A program made the position numbers and the translations under genes. The notes beneath the pieces are model-generated. The model saw nothing but the letters and a program-made list of their open reading frames with translations. It was not told where the DNA came from and ran no database searches. This document shows positions 36,911-44,536 of a DNA stretch of 64,000 nt, in pieces. The DNA is from Clostridium sp. CS001 (lineage in GTDB: Bacteria; Bacillota; Clostridia; Clostridiales; Clostridiaceae), in NCBI RefSeq assembly GCF_020443565.1, contig NZ_JAIZZN010000006.1, positions 62,001 to 126,000 of the forward strand, written 5' to 3'. Position 1 is the stretch's first letter, and every line of letters begins with the position of its first letter.

Positions 36911-38125
36911 TTATTCCCCAAGCTCTTCGAAGATTTCCTTAACTCCATTTCCCCAACTTTTATCACTTGCATATTTGGTATTTATCCAATTGAAAATATC
37001 CATATCTGCTGGCTTGTCCTTAGCTAGGTTAATAACGGTTCTAGCCGCTATTCTACTAGAATCATAAATATCAGTATTATATTCCTGCCAACTATGGAAT
37101 ACATTAAACGGATTGTTTGCAATCTTTTGCGAATCCTCATGATTCTTTGGAACGAAAGATTGCTCTTGGCCTGTAATAGCAAATAATATATGTGGATTTA
37201 AGTTAAACTCCTTAGAAGATCTTATTATAGCGGAGAAATATGGTTCCTGCGCAAGTATTGAGTTTCTTGTATTTAAAAACGCTAGCAGCTTGCCTTTATC
37301 AATATCTTTATAATTGAAATAGTCAGGCAGATGAGGGTGATGGCTCATTGCATCTATAACATACAACTCAGATATATCAATACTGGGAGCATGATTTTGC
37401 ACTACCAGGCTTTTGTTTTTAAGCCTACCTTTTAGCATGCTGCTATCCATAACCAGGTTATTTAAGGAATATAAAGACAATATCAATAAGGTTAATATTG
37501 AAAGAGTTACTTTTCTAGATAAAATCTTACTTGAAACACCCTCTAAAAGAATACCAATTTTATCAGAAACACTATGAAAGTTTAATGATGCTTCTTTTTT
37601 AAATTTGAGTATCTGATTTTTAAAGTTAAGTTTTAAACTTAGTAACCTATTATATTTAAACTCCCTATGTTTAGCTACTTCATATCTAGGTGGTAATTTA
37701 ATATCTAGATATGATAAATCAATCCCATCATTTGTATTATCAATAGATGCCACATATTCTTCAAAGCTCTCCTGTGATATAGTATTCTTTTGATTTTTAT
37801 TTATCCATGAAATAATGAAAGTTTTCATTTGAGGATTTTCTTTTAATTCTGTAGTACACGCATTGAAAACATCCCATTTCAATATACTTTTTTTATCACT
37901 TAAAATGGTGCTTTGTAGAATGTTTCTTTTAATGTTCTGCTTATTTTCTACATTTATACCTTCTAAATTGCAATCAATAATTTGATATATTGTGTTTGAT
38001 AATATTATTGCGTTCTCTTTAGACGAATTATTAGGGTATTTTTTCTTAACATACAACTTTATTCTTTCAATCTCTTCTTTGGTTATAACAGAAGATACCT
38101 TTAAATTTTCAATAACATTCTTCAT
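36911..38125 (-). CDS. Membrane protein with C-terminal glucosaminidase/lysozyme-like domain
   Basis: A 404-residue protein. About 205 polar N-terminal residues precede a single membrane helix (VTLSILTLLILSLYSLNNLV, near 208-227) and an extracellular C-terminal domain of about 160 residues. That domain reads HILFAITGQEQSFVPKN, NNPFNVFHSW and NTKYASDKSWGNGV, resembling GH73/lysozyme-superfamily glucosaminidases with GQE as the likely catalytic Glu (near 314). A large cytosolic N-terminal part is unusual for a wall hydrolase and suggests coupling to an intracellular partner. The family call is from pattern only. Confidence 0.65.
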   Translation of the reverse strand: MKNVIENLKVSSVITKEEIERIKLYVKKKYPNNSSKENAIILSNTIYQIIDCNLEGINVENKQNIKRNILQSTILSDKKSILKWDVFNACTTELKENPQMKTFIISWINKNQKNTISQESFEEYVASIDNTNDGIDLSYLDIKLPPRYEVAKHREFKYNRLLSLKLNFKNQILKFKKEASLNFHSVSDKIGILLEGVSSKILSRKVTLSILTLLILSLYSLNNLVMDSSMLKGRLKNKSLVVQNHAPSIDISELYVIDAMSHHPHLPDYFNYKDIDKGKLLAFLNTRNSILAQEPYFSAIIRSSKEFNLNPHILFAITGQEQSFVPKNHEDSQKIANNPFNVFHSWQEYNTDIYDSSRIAARTVINLAKDKPADMDIFNWINTKYASDKSWGNGVKEIFEELGE

Positions 38126-38197
38126 AACTTTAAACCTACCCCAAGTAAATATATTTCATGCACTTTAAATATATTTTATTTATTTTCATAAATGTTG

Positions 38198-38860
38198 TTA
38201 TAATTTACTCCTTCTACTTTGCCTATCTCTAGACAAAACTCTCCAGAAGTGTCTAAGAGTATGTACCCCCTCATAAAGAAGTCCTGTTTTATGAAAGAAG
38301 ATATTATCTTCTTTTGTTTTTATCTTCTGCTTAAATGGATAATCATTGAGATTTCCGCAGTAATAAATAAACTTGTTCATAATCATGGAAATATCTGTTG
38401 GTGTTACCTTATAAGATTCTACGCAAGTAAGTTGAATTCCTGCTTGCCTTAATGCTTCCATTACAAATTCAGAGCATATATAAGTTTTGTAAATTGTGTG
38501 CTTTTTATTAGAAATAAGTCCTATGGCTTGAAGAAAATTATAGTAATATATCTCGGTGTCATTGTATACATCATATATAAACTTGTTTATTAATTCATAT
38601 TGCTTTAGTGTAACAGGTATTCGGTATACATTGATGGGTACATCCCCCTCAATTCCCATGCTAAGTGTAAATGCACTTTCTCTAATGATTCCACCTACAA
38701 GTGGGTTGCTAATTGACAACCTACAAAAGGAATAAATTTGGCTTAACCCTTCATCTAAACTGATTGAAGCATGATTATATTTTCCTTTTAAAAATCTTCT
38801 AATTATCTTTCCCATGGAAGTTGGCGTTCTTGAAATAACAACATAAATATACTTTTCCAT
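38198..38860 (-). CDS. Permuted NlpC/P60 (papain-like) protein
   Basis: A 220-residue cytosolic protein. KGKYNHASISLDEG near residue 27 carries the His and TYICSEFVMEALRQAG near 130 the Cys, in the circularly permuted order of the YiiX/YaeF-type papain-like fold. Members act as amidases or lipid-modifying hydrolases. No signal peptide is evident. It lies 72 bases upstream of the glucosaminidase-like gene on the same strand, a possible two-gene unit for envelope turnover. Confidence 0.75.
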   Translation of the reverse strand: MEKYIYVVISRTPTSMGKIIRRFLKGKYNHASISLDEGLSQIYSFCRLSISNPLVGGIIRESAFTLSMGIEGDVPINVYRIPVTLKQYELINKFIYDVYNDTEIYYYNFLQAIGLISNKKHTIYKTYICSEFVMEALRQAGIQLTCVESYKVTPTDISMIMNKFIYYCGNLNDYPFKQKIKTKEDNIFFHKTGLLYEGVHTLRHFWRVLSRDRQSRRSKL

Positions 38861-39064
38861 CCTACTTCTCCTTGCAACTTCTAAATATAATTCAATTATG
38901 CCTTCATATGTACTCGATAATTATCTTCATAAAAAATAAAAGTAATTATATTATAACTCTTACCCGAACTATTTTCCATTAAATTATTTTTATTCCATAT
39001 CTATACATTTACATATGAATCACTCATCACATATTATTTCCTCACGATGAATTCTTTATACATT

Positions 39065-39202
39065 GTTAAATCATCTTCTGCTAAGCTGCAATATTAACCA
39101 CTTCAGAAGGATATTTAAGCACCCGCTAAAATTTCCACTTTGTTACAGTATGCAATCCCCACTTATGGACGTAGGCGACTTTCCTTCTGAAATGTCGTTA
39201 AA
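39065..39202. repeat. Repeat family B, copy 4 (longest)
   Basis: About 138 bases, starting TTAAATCATCTTCTGC and ending CTTCTGAAATGTCGTTAA. An internal TTAACCACTTCAGAAGGA (39093-39110) pairs with the right end TCCTTCTGAAATGTCGTTAA, giving a long stem with an approximately 70-base insert. Three shorter relatives lie at 12345, 30689 and 33421. It could be a MITE or a structured RNA. Confidence 0.65.
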
Positions 39203-39206
39203 AATA

Positions 39207-39248
39207 AGAACTCCAAAATCTTATTATATCTAAGATTTTGGAGTTCTT
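39207..39248 (-). terminator. Terminator of the alcohol dehydrogenase/OYE operon
   Basis: A perfect 18-base stem (39207-39224 with 39231-39248, starting AAGAACTCCAAAATC), followed on the minus strand by TTATTTTTAA. Confidence 0.85.
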
Positions 39249-39312
39249 AATGCTATATTTAACTTAAAAAATCACTAGCCACAATGCAATTCTATTTTCC
39301 CAGATGATTATA

Positions 39313-40476
39313 CTATAATGATGCTTTAAATATATTTAATACATCTTCTGAATCTAAAGCTCTAAAGTTTCCTAGTTTGCCTCTTCTTGTAGCTTGTTTT
39401 GCCATTTCTTCTAACCTTTCTTCATTTATTCCAACTTCTTTTAATGATGAAGGAATTCCTAAAGAATTAAAATATTCTCTTGTTTTATCTATTGCCTCAT
39501 TAGCTATTTCATACTTATCTTTCTTTGCGTCAATACCCCAAACATTTACACCATATTCCACAAATTTTTCTAAAGTTTCTTCATTTAAAATGTATTTCAT
39601 CCAATGTGGTGTTAAAATTGCAAGGCCCACTCCATGAGTAATGTCATAGTACGCACTTAATTCATGCTCCATTCCATGAGTACTCCACTCCGTTACTTTT
39701 CCATAACTTAAAAGACCATTTATTGCAAGACTTGAAGTCCACATTAAGTTAGATCTTGCTTCATAATTTTCTGGCTCTTTAATAGCAATCTCACCATACT
39801 TTATACATGTTTTAAGCATTGCCTCAGCCATCCTATTTTGAAGATAGGCTTCATTTGTACTACTAAAATACACTTCAAATATGTGGCTAATTATATCTGC
39901 TGTTCCTGCCGCTGTTTGCTTTGTAGGCAATGTGTATGTGTATGTAGGATCTAATATAGAGAACTTAGGTGCCATAGCTGGGTTTCCTGTACCTAACTTT
40001 TCATTTGTATCTATATTGGTAATCACAGCTCCTGAGTTCATTTCAGAACCTGTTGCAGCTAGTGTTAATATAGTAGCAAGTGGAAGTGCATTTTCAATCT
40101 TTCTTGGGTCAATCACTATATCCCATGCATCTCCTTCATAATAATAGCCCGCTGCTACAACCTTTGCACAATCAATGGAGCTTCCCCCACCAACTGCAAG
40201 TATAATATCTATTTTATTCTCACGGCAAAGTTGAATACCCTTTTTTACACTTGTTATTCTTGGATTTGGCTCAACTCCTGAAAGCTCCCAAAAACTAATA
40301 TCATTTGCTTTGAATATTTCTGCAATCTTATCATATATTCCACTTTTCTTTATGCTTCCGCCACCATAAACAAGCAATACTCTAGACCCATATTTCTTTA
40401 TTTCTTCACCAAGTATATTTATTTTATTTTTTCCAAAGAATATTTTAGTTGGAATTGAATAATTAAAATTGTTCAT
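39313..40476 (-). CDS. Iron-containing alcohol dehydrogenase (butanol dehydrogenase type)
   Basis: A 387-residue group III alcohol dehydrogenase. The cofactor-binding GGGSIKKSGIYDK and VGGGSSIDCAKVVAAG are in the N-terminal half. Metal ligands are in GTADIISHIFEVYF (Asp, His) and STHGMEHELSAYYDITHGVGL (His, His). It resembles the NAD(P)H-dependent BdhA/BdhB and YqhD-like enzymes that reduce aldehydes in clostridial fermentation. The ATG at 40476 follows GAGGAG; an upstream open frame runs into the OYE gene end. It is the second gene of a two-gene operon. Confidence 0.92.
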   Translation of the reverse strand: MNNFNYSIPTKIFFGKNKINILGEEIKKYGSRVLLVYGGGSIKKSGIYDKIAEIFKANDISFWELSGVEPNPRITSVKKGIQLCRENKIDIILAVGGGSSIDCAKVVAAGYYYEGDAWDIVIDPRKIENALPLATILTLAATGSEMNSGAVITNIDTNEKLGTGNPAMAPKFSILDPTYTYTLPTKQTAAGTADIISHIFEVYFSSTNEAYLQNRMAEAMLKTCIKYGEIAIKEPENYEARSNLMWTSSLAINGLLSYGKVTEWSTHGMEHELSAYYDITHGVGLAILTPHWMKYILNEETLEKFVEYGVNVWGIDAKKDKYEIANEAIDKTREYFNSLGIPSSLKEVGINEERLEEMAKQATRRGKLGNFRALDSEDVLNIFKASL

Positions 40477-40517
40477 TAATAACCACTCCTCTTTATTTCT
40501 ATAATAACTTATAGTAT

Positions 40518-41540
40518 TTACTTTTTGCTTCTTGAATATTGGAAAGGCCAATTAACTTCGTACCCTAACTTCTTGGCTGCCATAAGTGGCCAATTTGGAT
40601 TTCTCAAAAGTTCTCGCCCAAGATACACAAGATCAGCTCTATCATTTTGAATTATTTCTTCTGCCATAGCTTCCTCAGTAATTAAACCTCCAGCCATTAC
40701 GCAAAGCCCTGTATTATTTTTAATAGTTTCTGCATATTTTATTTGATATCCTGGATAAATATTTATTTTAGCAGATACTACTGCTCCTGAGCTAACATTT
40801 ATAATATCCACCATATCACTTTTAACTAAATTAATAATATTTGCAAGATCAACATCATGGTTACCCTCTTTAACATAATCTTCCGCAGATATCCTCACAA
40901 TTAAAGGTTTCTCCACTGGCCATACCTGCCTTACGGCTTCTATAATTTCTTTTAGAATCCTTGCCCTATTTTCAATGCTTCCTCCATATTCATCACTTCT
41001 CTTATTAGATAAAGGTGATAAAAATTGATTAATTAAATATCCATGAGCTGCATGTATTTCTATAACATCAAAACCAGCCTTTTGAACCCTAATAGCCGCT
41101 TGTTTAAAATTATTAATTACACTGTTTATATCCTCTTTTGTCATTTCCCTCGGAGTTTTAGATTCCTCATTAAAAGCTATAGCACTTGGTGCAACAATCT
41201 CTTCGCCTTCTGCTTCACACTTTCTCCCAGCGTGATTTAGCTGTATACCAACTTTAGCGCCATATTTTTTAACCTCTTGAACTATTGTGGCAAGACCTTC
41301 GATTTGGCTGTCTTCCCATATTCCAAGATCTTTGCTAGATATTCTTCCTGCACTTTCTACTCCTGTAGCTTCAACTATTATCAAACCTGTGCCTCCAATG
41401 GATCTGGTTGCATAATGCATAAAATGCCAAGAATTTGCTTTCCCACTATTATCCGAGCTATACATACACATGGGTGGTAAAACAATTCTATTTCTTAATT
41501 CCATATCTCTTATTTTAATGGTTGAAAATAAACCTGCCAT
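40518..41540 (-). CDS. NADH:flavin oxidoreductase, Old Yellow Enzyme family (YqjM-like)
   Basis: A 340-residue FMN TIM barrel. MAGLFSTIKIRDMELRNRIV is the typical N-terminus. LNHAGRKCE, IEIHAAHGYLINQFLSPLSN (substrate-binding His pair region) and the C-terminal RADLVYLGRELLRNPNWP match YqjM-type ene-reductases, which reduce activated C=C bonds. The ATG at 41540 follows AGGAGGAATT. It lies 41 bases upstream of the alcohol dehydrogenase, suggesting joint reduction of unsaturated aldehydes or related electrophiles. Confidence 0.92.
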   Translation of the reverse strand: MAGLFSTIKIRDMELRNRIVLPPMCMYSSDNSGKANSWHFMHYATRSIGGTGLIIVEATGVESAGRISSKDLGIWEDSQIEGLATIVQEVKKYGAKVGIQLNHAGRKCEAEGEEIVAPSAIAFNEESKTPREMTKEDINSVINNFKQAAIRVQKAGFDVIEIHAAHGYLINQFLSPLSNKRSDEYGGSIENRARILKEIIEAVRQVWPVEKPLIVRISAEDYVKEGNHDVDLANIINLVKSDMVDIINVSSGAVVSAKINIYPGYQIKYAETIKNNTGLCVMAGGLITEEAMAEEIIQNDRADLVYLGRELLRNPNWPLMAAKKLGYEVNWPFQYSRSKK

Positions 41541-41841
41541 ATAAATTCCTCCTAATAGATGTAATACTTTAATTTTACTACTATTATCACTTATTGCAAG
41601 TACACACTTTTTAAACATATAGTCACTTTAATGATACTCTTCCTTTTTATTGACAAAACATAAAATTAAACATAATATTTCTTTATTGGGTATAATATAT
41701 CTTTGGCTTGTTATTTCTCAAACAATTTGCATAAAGTTAAGGGTATATCATAAATAAAGGAGATAAACTATAGTTAGTAAAAACATATACAAATATAATC
41801 AAACATGATATAATATAATCACTGAAAGGAAGTGATTATAT
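41541..41841. other. 301-base region before the IS607 recombinase
   Basis: It holds the OYE promoter region, a TTGACA (41650-41655) with CATAAT 15 bases further, an AAAGGAG at 41757-41763 with no gene behind it, and, near the right end, the recombinase promoter and hairpin. The IS607 left end lies in this region but is not sharply defined. Confidence 0.5.
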
Positions 41842-41842
41842 T
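41812..41842 (+). promoter_or_regulatory. Perfect hairpin around the tnpA ribosome site
   Basis: AATATAATCACT (41812-41823) and AGTGATTATATT (41831-41842) form a perfect 12-base stem whose loop is GAAAGGA, the ribosome site. The TTG start begins at the last base of the stem. It could regulate translation or be a recombinase site. Confidence 0.65.
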
Positions 41843-42462
41843 TGAGTAAAAATTATAAGCCTAAAGAATTTGCAGAATTATTAAATGTATCAGTTTTAAC
41901 ACTACAGCGTTGGGATAATGCAGGGAAATTGAAAGCATTTAGAACACCAACAGATAGAAGATATTATACTTATGAGCAATACAAAGAATTTAAAGGTGAA
42001 ACATCTTCTGAAAAGAAAATAGTTATATATACAAGGGTTTCAACTTCTAATCAAAAAGATGATTTAAAAAATCAAGTTGAGTTTCTTAGACAATATGCTA
42101 ATGCAAAAGGAATTATTGTAGATGAAGTTATAGAGGATTATGGGAGTGGTTTAAATTACAATCGTAAAAAATGGAATAAACTTATAGATGAATGTATGAC
42201 ATCTAATATAAGCACCATAATAGTAACCCACAAAGATAGGTTTATACGATTTGGTTTTGAATGGTTTGAAAGATTTTTAGAAAAGTTTAATGTAAAAATA
42301 GTTGTTGTAAACAATGAAAGTCTATCACCATCAGAAGAATTAGTACAAGATATAATTTCTATACTTCATGTTTTTAGTTGCAGCATTTATGGTTTAAGAA
42401 AATACAAGAAAAAGATAAAGGAAGATGAAGAAGTTGAAAAAAGCATACAAAATAGAAATTAA
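41842..42462 (+). CDS. tnpA: IS607 serine recombinase TnpA
   Basis: A 206-residue transposase. A MerR-like DNA-binding region (YKPKEFAELLNVSVLTLQRW, about residues 5-24) precedes the resolvase domain with the nucleophilic Ser in IYTRVSTSNQKDD (near 65) and IIVTHKDRFIRFGFEWFE (DR motif, near 132). IS607 recombinases act as tetramers forming a covalent Ser-DNA link. The start is TTG with AAAGGA in a hairpin loop. Intact length suggests recent activity. It overlaps tnpB. Confidence 0.93.
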   Translation: MSKNYKPKEFAELLNVSVLTLQRWDNAGKLKAFRTPTDRRYYTYEQYKEFKGETSSEKKIVIYTRVSTSNQKDDLKNQVEFLRQYANAKGIIVDEVIEDYGSGLNYNRKKWNKLIDECMTSNISTIIVTHKDRFIRFGFEWFERFLEKFNVKIVVVNNESLSPSEELVQDIISILHVFSCSIYGLRKYKKKIKEDEEVEKSIQNRN

Positions 42463-43597
42463 ACCAACTAAAGAGCAAATAGTTAAAATTCATCAAACTA
42501 TTGGTGTAAGCAGGTTCCTATATAACTTTTATATTGCTCATAATAAGGAAGTTTATGAAAAAGAAAAGAAGTTTGTTAATGGAATGGATTTTTCTAAATG
42601 GCTTAATAATGAATATATTCCTAATAATCAAGATAAAGCATGGATTAAAGAAGTATCTTCTAAAGCTACTAAACAAGCTATTATGAATGGTGAGAAAGCT
42701 TTTAAAAAGTTTTTTAATGGTGAAGGTGGTTTTCCAAAGTTTAAGAAAAAGAAAAATCAAGACGTTAAAGCCTATTTTCCAAAGAATAATAAAACAGATT
42801 GGACTATTGAAAGACACAGAATTAAAATACCAACTTTAGGTTTTATAAGATTAAAAGAGTTTGGATATATTCCAGTTAATTCAGTAGTTAAAAGTGGGAC
42901 AGTAAGCAAAAAGGCTGATAGGTATTACGTTTCAGTTTTAGTCGAAGAGGATATACAAGTTAATAATGTGGATTATTCAAAAGGAATAGGCGTGGATTTA
43001 GGACTAAAAGATTTTGCAATTTGTAGTAATGGCTTAACTAAAAAGAACATTAATAAAACTAAAACAGTTAAAAAAGAAGAAAAGAAACTAAAACGCGAGC
43101 AAAGAAAACTTTCAAGAAAATATGAAGGTTTAAAATCAAGAAATAAAAAAGAGAAAGGAGAAGCTACTCGTCAAAATATTCAAAAACAAATAGTAAAGGT
43201 ACAAAAACTTCATCAAAGACTTACAAACATTAGAACTGATTATATTAATAAAACAGTAAGTGAGTTAGTAAAGCAAAAACCAAGCTTTATAACAATAGAA
43301 GATTTAAACGTAAGTGGAATGATGAAGAATAGATGTTTAGCTAAAGCAATAGCACAACAAAAGTTTTATGAATTTAGAACTAAACTTATTTCAAAAGCTA
43401 ATCAAAATAGAATTGAAATAAGAATAGTTGATAGATGGTATCCAAGTAGTAAAACTTGTAGTTGTTGTGGAAATATTAAAAAGGATTTAAAACTATCTGA
43501 TAGAGTTTATAAATGTGATAATTGTAATACTTCTATTGGTAGAGATTTAAATGCTTCTATAAATTTAGCTAATGCTAAAAAATATAAGATAGCTTAA
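42425..43597 (+). CDS. tnpB: TnpB RNA-guided nuclease (IS607-associated)
   Basis: A 390-residue TnpB, the compact ancestor-type relative of Cas12. The RuvC triad is intact: Asp in GVDLGLKDFAICSNG (near residue 190), Glu in ITIEDLNVSGM (near 290) and Asp in SIGRDLNASINLA (near 374). The zinc ribbon CSCCGN...CDNCN lies between the last two. TnpB uses an omega RNA from the element right end to cut the empty donor site and so favour retention of the element. All key residues and the C-terminus are present, so it may be active. Confidence 0.92.
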   Translation: MKKLKKAYKIEIKPTKEQIVKIHQTIGVSRFLYNFYIAHNKEVYEKEKKFVNGMDFSKWLNNEYIPNNQDKAWIKEVSSKATKQAIMNGEKAFKKFFNGEGGFPKFKKKKNQDVKAYFPKNNKTDWTIERHRIKIPTLGFIRLKEFGYIPVNSVVKSGTVSKKADRYYVSVLVEEDIQVNNVDYSKGIGVDLGLKDFAICSNGLTKKNINKTKTVKKEEKKLKREQRKLSRKYEGLKSRNKKEKGEATRQNIQKQIVKVQKLHQRLTNIRTDYINKTVSELVKQKPSFITIEDLNVSGMMKNRCLAKAIAQQKFYEFRTKLISKANQNRIEIRIVDRWYPSSKTCSCCGNIKKDLKLSDRVYKCDNCNTSIGRDLNASINLANAKKYKIA

Positions 43598-43715
43598 TTG
43601 AACAAGCACTTATATATGTACCCAAGGCTATTGGGGGAATTAACGACTGTGGAGTGCTATACAAACTGTAGTAGCTTAGGCAAGGCAGAGCAACAATGAA
43701 GCAGTAAAAATCTCA
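43598..43715 (+). ncRNA. Candidate omega RNA / IS607 right end
   Basis: This GC-richer stretch after tnpB (for example CCCAAGGCTATTGGGGG and TAGTAGCTTAGGCAAGG) stands out from its AT-rich surroundings. It contains a CCCAAGGCTATTGGG hairpin and occupies the position where TnpB guide RNA scaffolds are encoded. The RNA probably begins inside tnpB; its ends cannot be set by eye. Confidence 0.5.
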
Positions 43716-43759
43716 ATATGAGTATATTTGACCATATTTTGAGTAGCAGTGTTAATAAC

Positions 43760-44467
43760 ATGAATACAATATTATTTGATCTTGATGGTACATTACTTTC
43801 TATGGATATGATTTTATTTGAAAAAATATATTTTCAGGAACTTGCAAAGGATTTTGCTGATATAATGTCCCCTGAGCAATTAGCTAAAAACATATGGACT
43901 TCCACTAAAGCTATGGTAGAAAATACAGAATATAAAACCAATGAAGAGGTATTTATGGCCGACTTTACTACTAGAATGAATATGGAACTTCCAATACTCC
44001 AAAAACGTTTCGAAAATTTTTACGATACAAGCTTTTTAAAAATCAAAGATCTGGTTTTAGATGTTAAATGTATAAAAGAAAGTGTTAACCTATTAAAATC
44101 AAAGGGCTATACCGTTGCACTTGCTACAAATCCTCTGTTTCCTGAAAATGCTATTCATCATAGAATACGTTGGGCAGGCTTTGAGCCAGAGGAATTTTCA
44201 TATATTTCAACTTTTGAAAAAAATCATTATTGTAAACCTCAATTAAAGTATTATGAGGAGATACTGACAGATATCGAAAAGACACCTTCTGAATGCTTAA
44301 TGGTAGGAAATGATGTTCAAGAGGATTTAGTAGCTAAAAAACTTGGAATGAAAACATATCTAATAACAAATAATTTACTTCATAGGACGAAAGAAGAAAT
44401 AGTAACTGACTATAAAGGCAATTACGAGAACTTTTATGAATATGTAAAAGGCTTGCCCTACCTGTAA
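43760..44467 (+). CDS. HAD-superfamily hydrolase
   Basis: About 235 residues with motif I ILFDLDGTLLSMD at the N-terminus, motif II Thr in VALATNPLF (near residue 125), Lys in YCKPQLKYY (near 160) and motif IV LMVGNDVQEDLVA (near 185). All four HAD phosphatase motifs are complete. The substrate is unknown. The ATG at 43760 is chosen from the motif I position, but no good ribosome site precedes it. The IS607 element ends just upstream, so the native leader may have been displaced. Confidence 0.85.
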   Translation: MNTILFDLDGTLLSMDMILFEKIYFQELAKDFADIMSPEQLAKNIWTSTKAMVENTEYKTNEEVFMADFTTRMNMELPILQKRFENFYDTSFLKIKDLVLDVKCIKESVNLLKSKGYTVALATNPLFPENAIHHRIRWAGFEPEEFSYISTFEKNHYCKPQLKYYEEILTDIEKTPSECLMVGNDVQEDLVAKKLGMKTYLITNNLLHRTKEEIVTDYKGNYENFYEYVKGLPYL

Positions 44468-44479
44468 TATATAACTCAA

Positions 44480-44507
44480 ACTTGCCACTTGCCACGTGGG
44501 TGGCACT
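44480..44507. repeat. Repeat family A, copy 9 (single arm, inverted)
   Basis: ACTTGCCACTTGCCACGTGG then GTGGCACT, between the HAD gene and the AraC gene and close to the latter's GGGGG ribosome site. Confidence 0.8.
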
Positions 44508-44536
44508 AGAGGGGGTGGCCCTAGGGGGTATTAAAA

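Larger units (their letters stand above)
38861..39312. other. 452-base intergenic region
   Basis: It holds the longest family B repeat (39065-39202) and an 18-base-stem terminator (39207-39248). The remaining 200 bases next to the NlpC/P60 gene are AT-rich and probably carry its promoter. No coding frame is supported. Confidence 0.6.
41765..43715 (+). mobile_element. IS607-family element with tnpA and tnpB
   Basis: A serine-recombinase tnpA overlaps a tnpB by 38 bases, the IS607 arrangement. Non-coding sequence after tnpB (43598 to about 43715) would contain the right end and the omega RNA. IS607 makes no target duplication and has no terminal inverted repeats, so the limits are approximate. 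Both genes are intact. Confidence 0.8.

Noticed and set aside
43598-43715. Exact ends of the IS607 element
   Set aside because: IS607 leaves no target duplication and lacks terminal inverted repeats; several GG dinucleotides fit on each side and no empty site is available.
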